DNA of 39,508 nt from Patescibacteria group bacterium (GTDB lineage: Bacteria; Patescibacteriota; CPR2; UBA1875; JAMCYV01), in assembly GCA_023473595.1 (NCBI GenBank), contig JAMCYV010000027.1, positions 1-39,508 on the forward strand, in the 5' to 3' direction. The stretch's first letter is position 1; each line of letters begins with the position of its first letter. The translations under genes were made by a program, and so were the position numbers. This document shows positions 15,479-23,528 of the stretch, piece after piece. Below the pieces are notes generated by a model, which saw only the letters and a list, made by a program, of their open reading frames with translations, ran no database searches and was not told the DNA's origin.

Positions 15479-16030
15479 TTATACTTCTAATAATTCTTTC
15501 TCTTTAGCGTTGAAAATATTATCGATTTTTTTATTATATTCATCGACAATTCTTTGAACTTCTTTGTCTCTATTAAAAAACTCGTCTTCTGAAATCGACC
15601 CGTCGCTTTTCAGTTTTTTAAACCCTTCCATGAGGTTATGGCGATGATTTCTTACAGTAACTTTTGCTTCTTCCGCTTTTTCTTTTGCAACCCTGACAAA
15701 CTCTTTTCTTCTTTCTTCTGTTAAGTCAGGGAGATTAATGATAACCATCTCTCCGTTATTTATCGGCGATACATTAAGGTCGCTTTCTCTAATGCTTTTT
15801 TCAATCATAGAAAGATTTGACTTGTCCCAAGGCTGGATATTGATCGTTTTTGAACCAGAAACAGAGATATTTGCTACCTGTTTAATAGGGACTTTCGTTC
15901 CATAAGCCTCAACTTCTATCCCATTAACCAAAGATACACTAGCTCTGCCAGTGTGAAGACTAGCAAGCTCCTCTTCTAAAAAAGATACCGCCTTTTCCAA
16001 ATCTTTTTTAAATGTCTCTAATTCTTCCAC
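15479..16030 (-). CDS. frr: Ribosome recycling factor
   Basis: Splits post-termination ribosomes together with EF-G. 183 residues, normal length, with the usual LHTGRASVSLVNGIEVEAYGTKVPIKQVANISV and the KxAEEAKVTVRNHRHNLM helix segment. It starts with GTG directly after the tsf stop (TAA GTG), and its AGGAGG site is formed by the last codons of tsf, so tsf and frr are likely translationally coupled. Confidence 0.97.
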   Translation of the reverse strand: MEELETFKKDLEKAVSFLEEELASLHTGRASVSLVNGIEVEAYGTKVPIKQVANISVSGSKTINIQPWDKSNLSMIEKSIRESDLNVSPINNGEMVIINLPDLTEERRKEFVRVAKEKAEEAKVTVRNHRHNLMEGFKKLKSDGSISEDEFFNRDKEVQRIVDEYNKKIDNIFNAKEKELLEV

Positions 16031-16639
16031 TTAACCTCCTAAAATTGTCTCCTTACCAATCTCAAACCTTACAAAGCGCCCAATCTCAATCTTCTCGCCT
16101 ATCTTTGCCCTAGCTTCATTCAAAAGATCTTCAACCTTCTTTTTCTCATCTTTAATGTAAGGCTGGTTCAGAAGACAAATCTCTTCAAAAAACTTCTGTA
16201 TCCTGCCTTCTATAACTTTTTCAATTATTTCCTTGGGTTTCCCTTCTTTTTCGAGTTTCTCTTTCTCAATCTTTTTTTCGTTTTCTAAAACTTCAGCCGG
16301 TATGTCAGTAGAAGAAAGATATTTCGGATTCATAGCCGCAACTTGCATAGCAATTTCATTTGCCAGTTTTCTAAAATCGTCATTTCTAGCAACAAAATCG
16401 GTTTCAGAATTTAGTTCGAGGAGAACTGCAATTCGACCGTTATGGTTGTAAGAGGCGATATATCCTTCCTTAGCTTCTCTTTCAGCTCTTTTTTCTGCGG
16501 TTTTAGCCCCTTTTTTCCTTAAAATCTCAACGGCTTTATTAAAGTCGCCGCCTGCTTCTTCGAGAGCTTTTTTGCAATCCATCATACCGACTCCAGTCTC
16601 TTCTCTAAGCTTTGAAACGTCTTTTGCTTTTACTGCCAT
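16031..16639 (-). CDS. tsf: Elongation factor Ts
   Basis: Nucleotide exchange factor for EF-Tu. 202 residues: N-terminal UBA-like domain (VSKLREETGVGMMDCKKALEEAGGDFNKAVEILRKKG), then the core with EGYIASYNHNGRIAVLLELNSETDFVARNDDF. It is shorter than the E. coli protein (283), having one core subdomain reduced, as in many bacteria such as Thermus. It overlaps rpsB by the TAATG arrangement. Confidence 0.97.
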   Translation of the reverse strand: MAVKAKDVSKLREETGVGMMDCKKALEEAGGDFNKAVEILRKKGAKTAEKRAEREAKEGYIASYNHNGRIAVLLELNSETDFVARNDDFRKLANEIAMQVAAMNPKYLSSTDIPAEVLENEKKIEKEKLEKEGKPKEIIEKVIEGRIQKFFEEICLLNQPYIKDEKKKVEDLLNEARAKIGEKIEIGRFVRFEIGKETILGG

Positions 16640-17538
16640 TATTCTTCCTCCTTTTTTTCTTTTTTCTCCCCGCGAGCGTTCACTATAGTTTTGGCGACAA
16701 TTTCAGTAAGCATCTGAATAGATTTTATCGCATCATCATTAGCAGGGATAGGATAATTTACGCTTTCAGGGTCTGCATTAGTATCAATTATCGCTACAAT
16801 TGGAATCCCAAGTTTCTTTGCTTCTCTCACAGCATTCCTCTCCTTTATTACATCAACTATATAAACTGCGTTTGGGATCTTTTTCATTTCTAAGATTCCG
16901 CCGAAAGATTGTTTTAGCTTTTCTAGCTCTTTTTCAGCCAAAAGTTTCTCTTTTTTGGTAACATACTTATCTTCTTCAATCTTTTTCTCAAGATCCTTAA
17001 AATATCGCATTCTTTCGGAAACTGTCGCAAAGTTTGTCAGCATCCCCCCAAACCATTTTTCGTTAATATATGGGGAAGCTGACTTTTCCGCTTCTTCTTT
17101 AATAATTTGCTGGGCTTGTTTTTTTGTCCCAACAAATAGAATAGTTCCGCCATCCTTAGCGATTTTGTAAATAAATTCGAGGGCTTCTTTTAATTTTTCC
17201 CCGGTTTTTAGAAGATCAATAATATGGATGTTATTTCTCTTGGTAAAAATATAAGGAGCAATCTTTGGATTCCACCTATGAGTCTGGTGACCGAAATGAG
17301 CTCCTGATTCTAAAAGCTTTTTAATATCAATTTCCGGAAGATTTACTTTCTTCTCTTTTACTTCTTTTACAGCCTCTTTTGCTGAAACTTCTTTAGCTGC
17401 TTTCTTTTCCTTTGTTTCTGGCTTTTTTATTGCCGTTTTCTTTGCCGGTTTTGTCTCTTTGGTTTCTACCTTTTTAACCGTCTTTTTAGTTTCCTCTTTG
17501 TTTACTGTTTTCTGTTTACTGTTTCCTGTTTCTGTCAT
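16639..17538 (-). CDS. rpsB: Ribosomal protein S2 with basic N-terminal extension
   Basis: Small-subunit protein needed for S1 binding and translation start. The core begins near residue 67 (LPEIDIKKLLESGAHFGHQTHRWNPK) and runs through NIHIIDLLKT, LFVGTKKQAQ, WFGGMLTNFATV and IVAIIDTNADP. About 66 residues precede it, made of Lys/Glu/Thr/Ala. The first codons lie in a heptamer repeat (ACAGTAA/ACAGAAA) also found at the start of rplU. The ATG has AAGGAG upstream, and no ATG or GTG lies closer to the core, so the extension should be translated. First gene of the long rpsB-to-mrdA operon. Confidence 0.95.
   Translation of the reverse strand: MTETGNSKQKTVNKEETKKTVKKVETKETKPAKKTAIKKPETKEKKAAKEVSAKEAVKEVKEKKVNLPEIDIKKLLESGAHFGHQTHRWNPKIAPYIFTKRNNIHIIDLLKTGEKLKEALEFIYKIAKDGGTILFVGTKKQAQQIIKEEAEKSASPYINEKWFGGMLTNFATVSERMRYFKDLEKKIEEDKYVTKKEKLLAEKELEKLKQSFGGILEMKKIPNAVYIVDVIKERNAVREAKKLGIPIVAIIDTNADPESVNYPIPANDDAIKSIQMLTEIVAKTIVNARGEKKEKKEEE
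17500..17538. repeat. Heptanucleotide tandem repeat at the rpsB start
   Basis: On the minus strand the first codons of rpsB run through units of ACAGTAA / ACAGAAA / ACAGGAA. The same units open rplU (37970-38015). Since 7 is not a multiple of 3, loss or gain of one unit would shift the reading frame. Confidence 0.7.
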
Positions 17539-17554
17539 TTTTCTCCTTCTTGTC

Positions 17555-17580
17555 CTTCGAAGCTTTAGCGAAGAAGGATA
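17555..17580. repeat. Small palindromic repeat, copy 2 (AGCTTTAGCGAAG core)
   Basis: TCCTTC...GAAGGA ends enclose AGCTTTAGCGAAG, the core also found at 847-872 before rplL. It sits between the rpsB leader stem and its ribosome binding site. Confidence 0.5.
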
Positions 17581-17604
17581 TCCCTGGGGGCATAATCCAA
17601 AAAT

Positions 17605-17651
17605 TCACTTTAACTTCTTGAACACCTCCGCCTTCATCCGCCTTAAAGTGA
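17605..17651 (-). ncRNA. Leader stem-loop of rpsB, possible autoregulatory RNA
   Basis: On the minus strand TCACTTTAA (17651-17643) pairs with TTAAAGTGA (17613-17605), 9 perfect bp. They enclose a G-rich stretch with two GGCGGA motifs. It lies in the 150-nt leader between promoter and rpsB. S2 represses its own operon in several bacteria, so a control role is reasonable, but the fold matches no leader I can name. Confidence 0.45.
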
Positions 17652-17691
17652 GAAGAAAACTGAAAGCGTGCGAATTAATAATACGTTTTAG

Positions 17692-17720
17692 AGTTTAGCA
17701 AAAAAGAGCAGCCTTTGCAA
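17692..17720 (-). promoter_or_regulatory. Promoter of the rpsB-to-mrdA operon
   Basis: TTGCAA (17720-17715), 17 bp, TAAACT (17697-17692), with TTTTGC directly before the -10. It gives a leader of about 150 nt. Confidence 0.75.
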
Positions 17721-17740
17721 GAAAAAATTTAACAGGACCG

Positions 17741-17769
17741 TTTACCAATTAATATTTTTATGTTAGGAT
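17741..17769 (+). promoter_or_regulatory. Possible promoter of the orphan gene at 17817
   Basis: TTTACC (17741-17746), 17 bp, TAGGAT (17764-17769) with TGT before the -10. It diverges from the rpsB promoter. Confidence 0.4.
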
Positions 17770-17816
17770 GCCTTTGATAGCTTTAGATTGCATCTTGTAA
17801 AAGGAGGTGATTATAA

Positions 17817-18167
17817 ATGCCCACAAAAGAAGACTTCGGTCTAGATCCCCAAAGAATTACAAGCATCGTGATCGATACTAACGACGCTTTGGCAAGCTAC
17901 CTTCTTCTTGATAACGGGATTGACCCCTTAGACTGGAACAATGCAAAAAGCCTCTGTGTCAGTTTGTCAAAGCTGGGAGATGATATTAGTCTCCTACCTT
18001 TCGAGATCGAGGAAAACCGTTCCTTCGAATGGGAACACATCCTCTCTGACGCCAAAGAGACAAGTGAACTACTCAGCCAGGGTCGGTATGCAGACGCCGT
18101 AAGCTACTTCGTGCTTTTCCTCTCCCTACTCTATGATCAAAAGGGGATACGGCTCATGAGTAGATGA
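17817..18167 (+). CDS. Orphan protein of 116 residues, function unknown
   Basis: I do not recognise this protein. It is soluble and acidic, with no signal peptide or membrane helix. Two regions look helical: around residues 20-55 and 70-110 (SELLSQGRYADAVSYFVLFLSLLYDQ). It has a very strong AAAGGAGGTGA ribosome binding site and its own terminator, and its base composition is richer in G+C than the rpsB and purine operons beside it. It is the only plus-strand gene in the first 26 kb. It shares these traits with the genes at 36786 and 37165, so it may have the same history. Coding status is supported by the binding site, the clean frame and the terminator just after the stop. Confidence 0.7.
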   Translation: MPTKEDFGLDPQRITSIVIDTNDALASYLLLDNGIDPLDWNNAKSLCVSLSKLGDDISLLPFEIEENRSFEWEHILSDAKETSELLSQGRYADAVSYFVLFLSLLYDQKGIRLMSR

Positions 18168-18218
18168 CCAATACCACGTTCATACGAGCTCTCGTCTAAA
18201 TCCCTTCGAAGCTTCATT

Positions 18219-18248
18219 CACCCTGACGTTTATCGCCAGGGTGTCTTA
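18219..18248 (+). terminator. Terminator of the orphan gene
   Basis: CACCCTG (18219-18225) pairs with CAGGGTG (18237-18243), then TCTTATTTT. It lies between the convergent orphan gene and purM and touches the purM stop at 18251. Confidence 0.75.
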
Positions 18249-18250
18249 TT

Positions 18251-19366
18251 TTAGAGCTTTCGCCCCTTCTGAAAAAATCCCCGGCTTATTACTTCAATCC
18301 CTTTTTCTGCAGTAATCTCTCCGGCTATCTGGGCTTCGATGTTGAAGCTCTTGACAATTTCAATCACTTTTTCAGGCTCGGGGGTAACAACCAGCATTCC
18401 TTGTCCCATATTCCAAGTTTTATAAGCTTCTTCGTCGGGCACACCGCCTAGTTTCTGCAAATGAAGCATTAGTTCGCACGGTTTAAAGAGATTATCAAGT
18501 CTTGCTCCAAGCCCTGAAGGTTTCAAAACTCTCCCTAATTTCCCGGGAATCCCACCGCCTGTTATATGAGCAACTCCATGAATCTCTGCTTTTGGCTCAT
18601 CTAAAAAGCCACCGTTCATCTGGCAAATCGCCTTGGAATAAATCTTTGACGGTTCAAGGACTAATTCGGCTAGGTTTTTGCCGTTAAATTCTTTTTTATG
18701 CCAATTATCGCTATAATTGTCTTTTAAGATCTTACGCACTAAAGACAAACCGTTAGATCTAAATCCCTTTTCCTTTAAAGCGACTATTTGATCACCAACT
18801 TTTATCTCTTTTCCAGTAAAAAGCCTCTCTTTTTTGGCAAACCAAAGGAGTCCGGCACACCAGTTGTAATTAAAAGCACCGAATCCTGAAACTCTGGCGC
18901 CGAGTTCGGCCATTTCGCCGTTTATAACGGCTACCCCAGCTTCCTTAGCCGCGTTGATATAACCAAAAGCCAACTGCTTTATTAATTCAATATGCGATTT
19001 ATCTCCTGATTCCAAACTATTTATATCCAAAACCGAACCCAAAACGGCCGGTTCCCCGCCTCTTATTACTGCATCATCGCAAACCATCGCAAAAAGATCG
19101 TAAGCTACCGTATTGTGTTTTTCCAGCCGCTCTGCAATCTCAACTTTTGTTCCGACGCCGTCAAATCCCAAGCACATGAGCGAACCTTCTGGAAGTTTGG
19201 AAACATCGATGACTCTGACTCCCGAAAAATCATCAAAAGGGGAGGCTACTTCTCCGATTTTACCCTTCCTGTTCTCCCAAGTTTTCTTAGCCGCTTCATA
19301 TAAAACTTTTGAAGCATCATTGCCAAGTTCGATATTTACCCCTGAATCTTTATAACTAACCGCCAT
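18251..19366 (-). CDS. purM: AIR synthase (phosphoribosylformylglycinamidine cyclo-ligase)
   Basis: Fifth step of purine synthesis: closes FGAM to aminoimidazole ribonucleotide with ATP. Recognised from MAVSYKDSGVNIELGN, GFDGVGTKVEIA, YDLFAMVCDDAVIRGGEP, the GLSLVRKIL region and HITGGGIPGKLGR. The 371-residue length is slightly longer than the E. coli protein (345). The frame extends to 19417, but the ATG at 19366 has AAAGGA upstream and starts exactly where relatives start. It is the last purine gene of the cluster and is separated from purB by 134 nt holding a palindromic repeat. Confidence 0.94.
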   Translation of the reverse strand: MAVSYKDSGVNIELGNDASKVLYEAAKKTWENRKGKIGEVASPFDDFSGVRVIDVSKLPEGSLMCLGFDGVGTKVEIAERLEKHNTVAYDLFAMVCDDAVIRGGEPAVLGSVLDINSLESGDKSHIELIKQLAFGYINAAKEAGVAVINGEMAELGARVSGFGAFNYNWCAGLLWFAKKERLFTGKEIKVGDQIVALKEKGFRSNGLSLVRKILKDNYSDNWHKKEFNGKNLAELVLEPSKIYSKAICQMNGGFLDEPKAEIHGVAHITGGGIPGKLGRVLKPSGLGARLDNLFKPCELMLHLQKLGGVPDEEAYKTWNMGQGMLVVTPEPEKVIEIVKSFNIEAQIAGEITAEKGIEVISRGFFQKGRKL

Positions 19367-19410
19367 AATTTTGATCCTTTCTTTGACTTTAACCAACAAA
19401 ACTCCTTGAA

Positions 19411-19490
19411 CTGTCATCCTGAACTTGATTCAGGACCTATAGATTCCGGATCAACTGATAATATTTTATAGGAATAGTCCGGAATGACAG
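19411..19490. repeat. Palindromic dispersed repeat, copy A
   Basis: Outer ends CTGTCAT (19411-19417) and ATGACAG (19484-19490) are complementary. Inside are the hairpin CCTGAA-CTTGA-TTCAGG (19418-19434) and a second pair GATTCCGGA / TCCGGAAT. The left 40 bases closely match the element at 38033-38126. It lies between purB and purM on no coding frame and has no transposase. Confidence 0.8.
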
Positions 19491-19500
19491 CAATGATGCT

Positions 19501-21039
19501 TTAACTTATATTAAACAACTTTTTAAACATTTTTATCTGTTCTTCAGCGTATTTTATCGCTTGGTCTGCTAAAGCATTGGCAAGACCAGTGTTGTTTTCC
19601 GGTTTCATCCCAACTTTGATTTCATCAGCGATTTCTTTAGTAACCTCATTTTTGCCGACTAATTCATCCAAAACTTGCCAGTAATCCTCTAGTCCAACCT
19701 GTTTGCCCATACTGATCTTCTTAATGGCGTCATAAGCGTCGCTTTTGCCTTCTCGCCTTAAAACTGTCTGAATATAAGCTGAAGACATTCCAATATTTTC
19801 AGTCACTTCTTTTTCGATCTGTTCTTTATTCGGCTCATAGAGGTTCAATTCTTCCAAAATCCGATTCATGGCAATTATGCATTTGGCAAAAGGTTCGCCA
19901 ATCGTCCTCATTCTAATAGAACGCCTTAAGTCCCCCTGCCTTTTATATTTAGTTAAATTATGGTATTTATAAAAATCAACATCTGAAAGATACTCCCAAC
20001 CTCCTTCAATTCGCCAAGGATTGGCTTTCTGGGCCATAACTGACGACCCTGATTCACCCGGCTTGGGCTTCTTGACTAAGACTCCTCTTGAACAATACTC
20101 CCAGAAATCTTCGCAAAGTTTTATAAGAACATCATTAACTCTAGTTACGGAATCAAAAAGTTTGTTGTTCCTTATATTAAAGCCATCCTGATCGGCCATT
20201 GAATAATATTTAAGCCCTAGTTTCTTTTCAATAAATTCTCGATTGAATTTTTCCCAATCAAGATCCGGATAAGCGCCGACAATATCGCTGTTATTTCCGA
20301 TCGCTCCCCCAAGTTTTCCTGATGGTAAAGGCTTTTCGGGATTGCCGCTGTAGTCAAAGCAGTAAAAAGAGCTTAGAGCTTGATTTATCCCATCGACAAA
20401 GTTGGCAAAAACCTTTTTAAGTGTCGTGTATTCTGCCCATTGACCATGAGTCTGGCCGGCAAAAACCAGATTCCAATTTTTAGCATTTTCTATCAATTTT
20501 TCCTGAACTTTTATAAGAAGGGGTAGGTAATGATTATCAATAATGTCCCTTAAAACTGTAGTATAAACATTGGAATCGATATCGGCTGAAGTCCTGCCAA
20601 AGTGAATCGCTTCCTCGATTGAAATTCCTTTTTGGGATAACTTGTAATCCATCCATCTTATTACCGCTACCACATCATGATTGGTTTTTTCTTCGATTTT
20701 TTTAATCTGAAGAAAGTTTTTTTCATCAAATTTTTCGTATAGTTCTCGAATTGCCCTTTGTTCCCCTTCATTAAACAGCTTTTCTAGGATTTTTCTCTTC
20801 TTTGTTTTGGATTCAGCGATAAAGTCTGCTAAGGCGATTACATACTCTGCTTCTATCCAAACTCTGCGTCTCACCCATTCAAATTCAGAAGTTAAAAGGT
20901 GAAAATCTTTAACATATTTTTCATACCGCCCTTCAAGAGGAGTAATCGCGAACATTACCCGCCGGTCTTCTTCAGTCACTTTTAGGTCTTCAAGTTCCCC
21001 TTTGGCAAGGCCTATTCTTTCTACAGAACTAACTGCCAT
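19501..21039 (-). CDS. purB: Adenylosuccinate lyase
   Basis: Acts twice in purine synthesis, releasing fumarate from SAICAR and from adenylosuccinate. 512 residues, E. coli-like arrangement: FAITPLEGRYEKYVKDF near the start, KTNHDVVAVIRWM, HFGRTSADIDSNVYT, GQTHGQWAE (catalytic His) and the flexible signature loop, which reads GSSVMAQKANPWRIEGG. The usual form is GSSxMPxKxNP; the MP pair is MA here, with both serines, Lys and Asn-Pro kept. The length is greater than the usual 430-460. The start overlaps the purCE stop by TAATG. Confidence 0.94.
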   Translation of the reverse strand: MAVSSVERIGLAKGELEDLKVTEEDRRVMFAITPLEGRYEKYVKDFHLLTSEFEWVRRRVWIEAEYVIALADFIAESKTKKRKILEKLFNEGEQRAIRELYEKFDEKNFLQIKKIEEKTNHDVVAVIRWMDYKLSQKGISIEEAIHFGRTSADIDSNVYTTVLRDIIDNHYLPLLIKVQEKLIENAKNWNLVFAGQTHGQWAEYTTLKKVFANFVDGINQALSSFYCFDYSGNPEKPLPSGKLGGAIGNNSDIVGAYPDLDWEKFNREFIEKKLGLKYYSMADQDGFNIRNNKLFDSVTRVNDVLIKLCEDFWEYCSRGVLVKKPKPGESGSSVMAQKANPWRIEGGWEYLSDVDFYKYHNLTKYKRQGDLRRSIRMRTIGEPFAKCIIAMNRILEELNLYEPNKEQIEKEVTENIGMSSAYIQTVLRREGKSDAYDAIKKISMGKQVGLEDYWQVLDELVGKNEVTKEIADEIKVGMKPENNTGLANALADQAIKYAEEQIKMFKKLFNIS

Positions 21040-22559
21040 TAGAAAAGTTCTCCTTTTTGAGCCTTCAAGTCAGCTTCGACTAAAGAATTTATCTTTTTTG
21101 CATTTTCTGCCGATATTTTTCGATGAAATTCTTTGTTTGAATAGCCGAGATATTGAGTAGCAAACTTGGCAACATTTCCGGGACGAAGGATCAGAGCATT
21201 CGGGCTCCCTGGCGGATTAGTAATACAAGAGCTGAATTCCTCTTTTTTCGGAGGGCAGCTTATGACCGGCCAAACAGAATGAAACGAAGCGACCCCGGAA
21301 AGAGCATCCGTCCCTCCGGCAACAGCGATAATAAGGATCGGCTCCAAACTTTTATTATACTTTTGAATTATTTCTACGCATTCTCCAGCCTGCTTATGGG
21401 CCGAACAAATCCGAGCAACTGAAGGAATGCCATATTTATCCAGCTCATCCTTGATAGTTTTCATATGATCTTTGTCGCTATCCGACCCGGCCATAATAAC
21501 TGCAAGTCCTCCTTTTATATAACCGACATTTTTTAGGCCAGATACTAAGCCTTGACTGACATCACCTTCATTACCAAAATCAAATTTTTGCCCTGTCACA
21601 TCCTCATAAAGAGATATATATCTATAAGAAGTTTCAATTACCTGATCTTCTGTTAGACTCGGAATTTTGCCTTCCGCGCCATAACTGAACCCTGATTCGG
21701 TCAAGACATCTCTAACAAATTGTTTTGACTGCTCTTCTATTTTTAATTTTGGTTTCTTTTTCAAAAGCTCGGAAACATTTTGGTATTTGCCCGTTGTCAT
21801 TTCTTTTTTAATATTTTCAAATTTTTTATATTCTTCTTTTGAACAATATCTAGAAGAGTCCGGAGTATTTGCTTCATCAATTAAATAAATATTGCCTTTT
21901 CCATCGGTACCGAATTCATATTTTGTATCAATGAAGATAAATCCCTGTTTTTCGGCTAAATCTGACGCCCTTTTAAAGAGCTCTAAGGCTTTATTTTTAA
22001 CATTTCTAGCCAAATCCTTTCCTAATGCTTTGGTAAGTTTTTCATAGGTCACATTCTCATCGTGCTCTTCGGCTTTAGTCGTTGGAGTAAACAACGGCTC
22101 ATCAAGCTTTTGATATCTTAGAAGCCCTTCCGGAAGTTTAATCCCGCAGATTTCCTGCTCTCCTTTTTCATAAGAAGCTGCCATACTGCCCCAGACATAC
22201 CCCCTTACAACAAATTCAAAACCTAAATTTTTATAATATTTTTGGATTACTACGTTATCATGCGGGCTTTCCTCTAAAGCATTTGGAATTATATCTTCTG
22301 TATTTTTAAAAGCCCATTTGGCAAAGAGGTTGAGAACTTTGCCCTTGTACGGGATAGCTTCGTTTAAAATATGATCGAAGGCAGAAACTCTATCTGAAGC
22401 AACCATAATGATGGGGCTCCCGACTTTTTCGTTTGTAAAATGAACATCCCTTACCTTCCCGCTTTTGTGGTTGCCGAGTTCCGGGATATAACCGCTCGTT
22501 AAAACATTGTTTAAATTTTTCCTAATAATTTCCTTATAGGTTATTTCTTTGTTTGCCAT
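21039..22559 (-). CDS. purCE: Fusion of SAICAR synthase and AIR carboxylase (PAICS-like)
   Basis: Residues 1 to about 340 are PurC (SGKVRDVHF, VASDRVSAFDHIL, GYVWGSMAASYEKGE, IDTKYEFGTD, LIDEANTPDSSRY). Residues about 350-500 are PurE (VIMAGSDSDKDHMKTI, ICSAHKQAGECVEII, AVAGGTDALSGVASFHSVWPVISCPP). The order PurC-PurE is that of vertebrate PAICS. The PurE half looks like class II, which uses CO2 directly and needs no PurK; no purK is seen in the window. It catalyses two successive steps from AIR to SAICAR. Start at 22559 with AGGAGGAAACAT upstream; the 124-nt gap to purQ holds no gene. Confidence 0.92.
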   Translation of the reverse strand: MANKEITYKEIIRKNLNNVLTSGYIPELGNHKSGKVRDVHFTNEKVGSPIIMVASDRVSAFDHILNEAIPYKGKVLNLFAKWAFKNTEDIIPNALEESPHDNVVIQKYYKNLGFEFVVRGYVWGSMAASYEKGEQEICGIKLPEGLLRYQKLDEPLFTPTTKAEEHDENVTYEKLTKALGKDLARNVKNKALELFKRASDLAEKQGFIFIDTKYEFGTDGKGNIYLIDEANTPDSSRYCSKEEYKKFENIKKEMTTGKYQNVSELLKKKPKLKIEEQSKQFVRDVLTESGFSYGAEGKIPSLTEDQVIETSYRYISLYEDVTGQKFDFGNEGDVSQGLVSGLKNVGYIKGGLAVIMAGSDSDKDHMKTIKDELDKYGIPSVARICSAHKQAGECVEIIQKYNKSLEPILIIAVAGGTDALSGVASFHSVWPVISCPPKKEEFSSCITNPPGSPNALILRPGNVAKFATQYLGYSNKEFHRKISAENAKKINSLVEADLKAQKGELF

Positions 22560-22683
22560 ATGTTTCCTCCTATCCCTAATAATGTATTAATTTAAACTAA
22601 TGTACGAATAGACGTAGACTAACTTTTTTATTTAAATCTTATTTTTATTTGTATATTCGTTTTGATTCGTAATTGGTAGAGGT

Positions 22684-23499
22684 CTAGACTTTTACTTTAA
22701 AATAACTAACCGCATTTTGGAAGACTTTAAGAGCTGGTTCGTAAATTTCCGGGATTTTTTTCCCTTCGCGTATTAGTTTTTCTTTCATAAATTGATAATC
22801 AGGATGGTTTGAAGTAAAGATAGCCCTTTCAGGATGCGGCATCATTCCCAAGATTCGGCCAGTTTCGTCACATATACCGGCAATATCTTCCAAAGAACCA
22901 TTCGGATTATAAGGAAATTCGCCATTGGCTAGTTGGCCATTTTCTTTTATATATTTGAAAACTACTTGGTCATTTTGATTGATCTTTTTTAAAATTTCCT
23001 TACTGGCATAGAAATTTCCCTCGCCGTGGGCAATTGGGATATCTATTTCGTCGATTCCCTGGGTAAAGATACATTTTTTAGAATTCATTTTGAGTCTTAT
23101 CCAGCGGCATTCAAACCTGGCATTAGTATTGTAAAGAAGACCAACTTCTTTTTTACCGTAGTTTTTATTAGTCGCGGGGAGTAGCCCCAAACTAACTAAA
23201 ACTTGAAAACCGTTGCAAATGCCGACGACTAATTTATCTTTTTCAACAAATTTTAAGATCTCTTCTGAAAGTCGATTCCTTATTTTATTGGCCAAAGCTT
23301 TGCCGGAACCAGTATCATCGCCATAAGAGAACCCGCCCGGGAAAACCAAAATTTGAGCCTCGTCCAAGAGATTTTTCTTCTCGATTAAATCGTTGATATG
23401 GACAAATTTTGATTCGGCGCCAGCCTTTTCAAAAGCAAAGGCCGTCTCTTCCTCGCAATTTATTCCGTATCCTACTATATGTATCGCTTTCGGTTTCAT
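22684..23499 (-). CDS. purQ: FGAM synthase glutaminase subunit
   Basis: Class I glutamine amidotransferase that hands ammonia to PurL. 271 residues, longer than the usual bacterial PurQ (about 225-230). The catalytic triad is visible: Cys in GICNGFQVLVSLGLLP, His and Glu in MMPHPERAIF. FPGGFSYGDDTGSGKALA and PIAHGEGNFYA are family landmarks. It follows purL by 29 nt. No Shine-Dalgarno is visible before the ATG. Confidence 0.94.
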   Translation of the reverse strand: MKPKAIHIVGYGINCEEETAFAFEKAGAESKFVHINDLIEKKNLLDEAQILVFPGGFSYGDDTGSGKALANKIRNRLSEEILKFVEKDKLVVGICNGFQVLVSLGLLPATNKNYGKKEVGLLYNTNARFECRWIRLKMNSKKCIFTQGIDEIDIPIAHGEGNFYASKEILKKINQNDQVVFKYIKENGQLANGEFPYNPNGSLEDIAGICDETGRILGMMPHPERAIFTSNHPDYQFMKEKLIREGKKIPEIYEPALKVFQNAVSYFKVKV

Positions 23500-23528
23500 A
23501 TGTCGCTAATTTTATTACGAATTAACTA

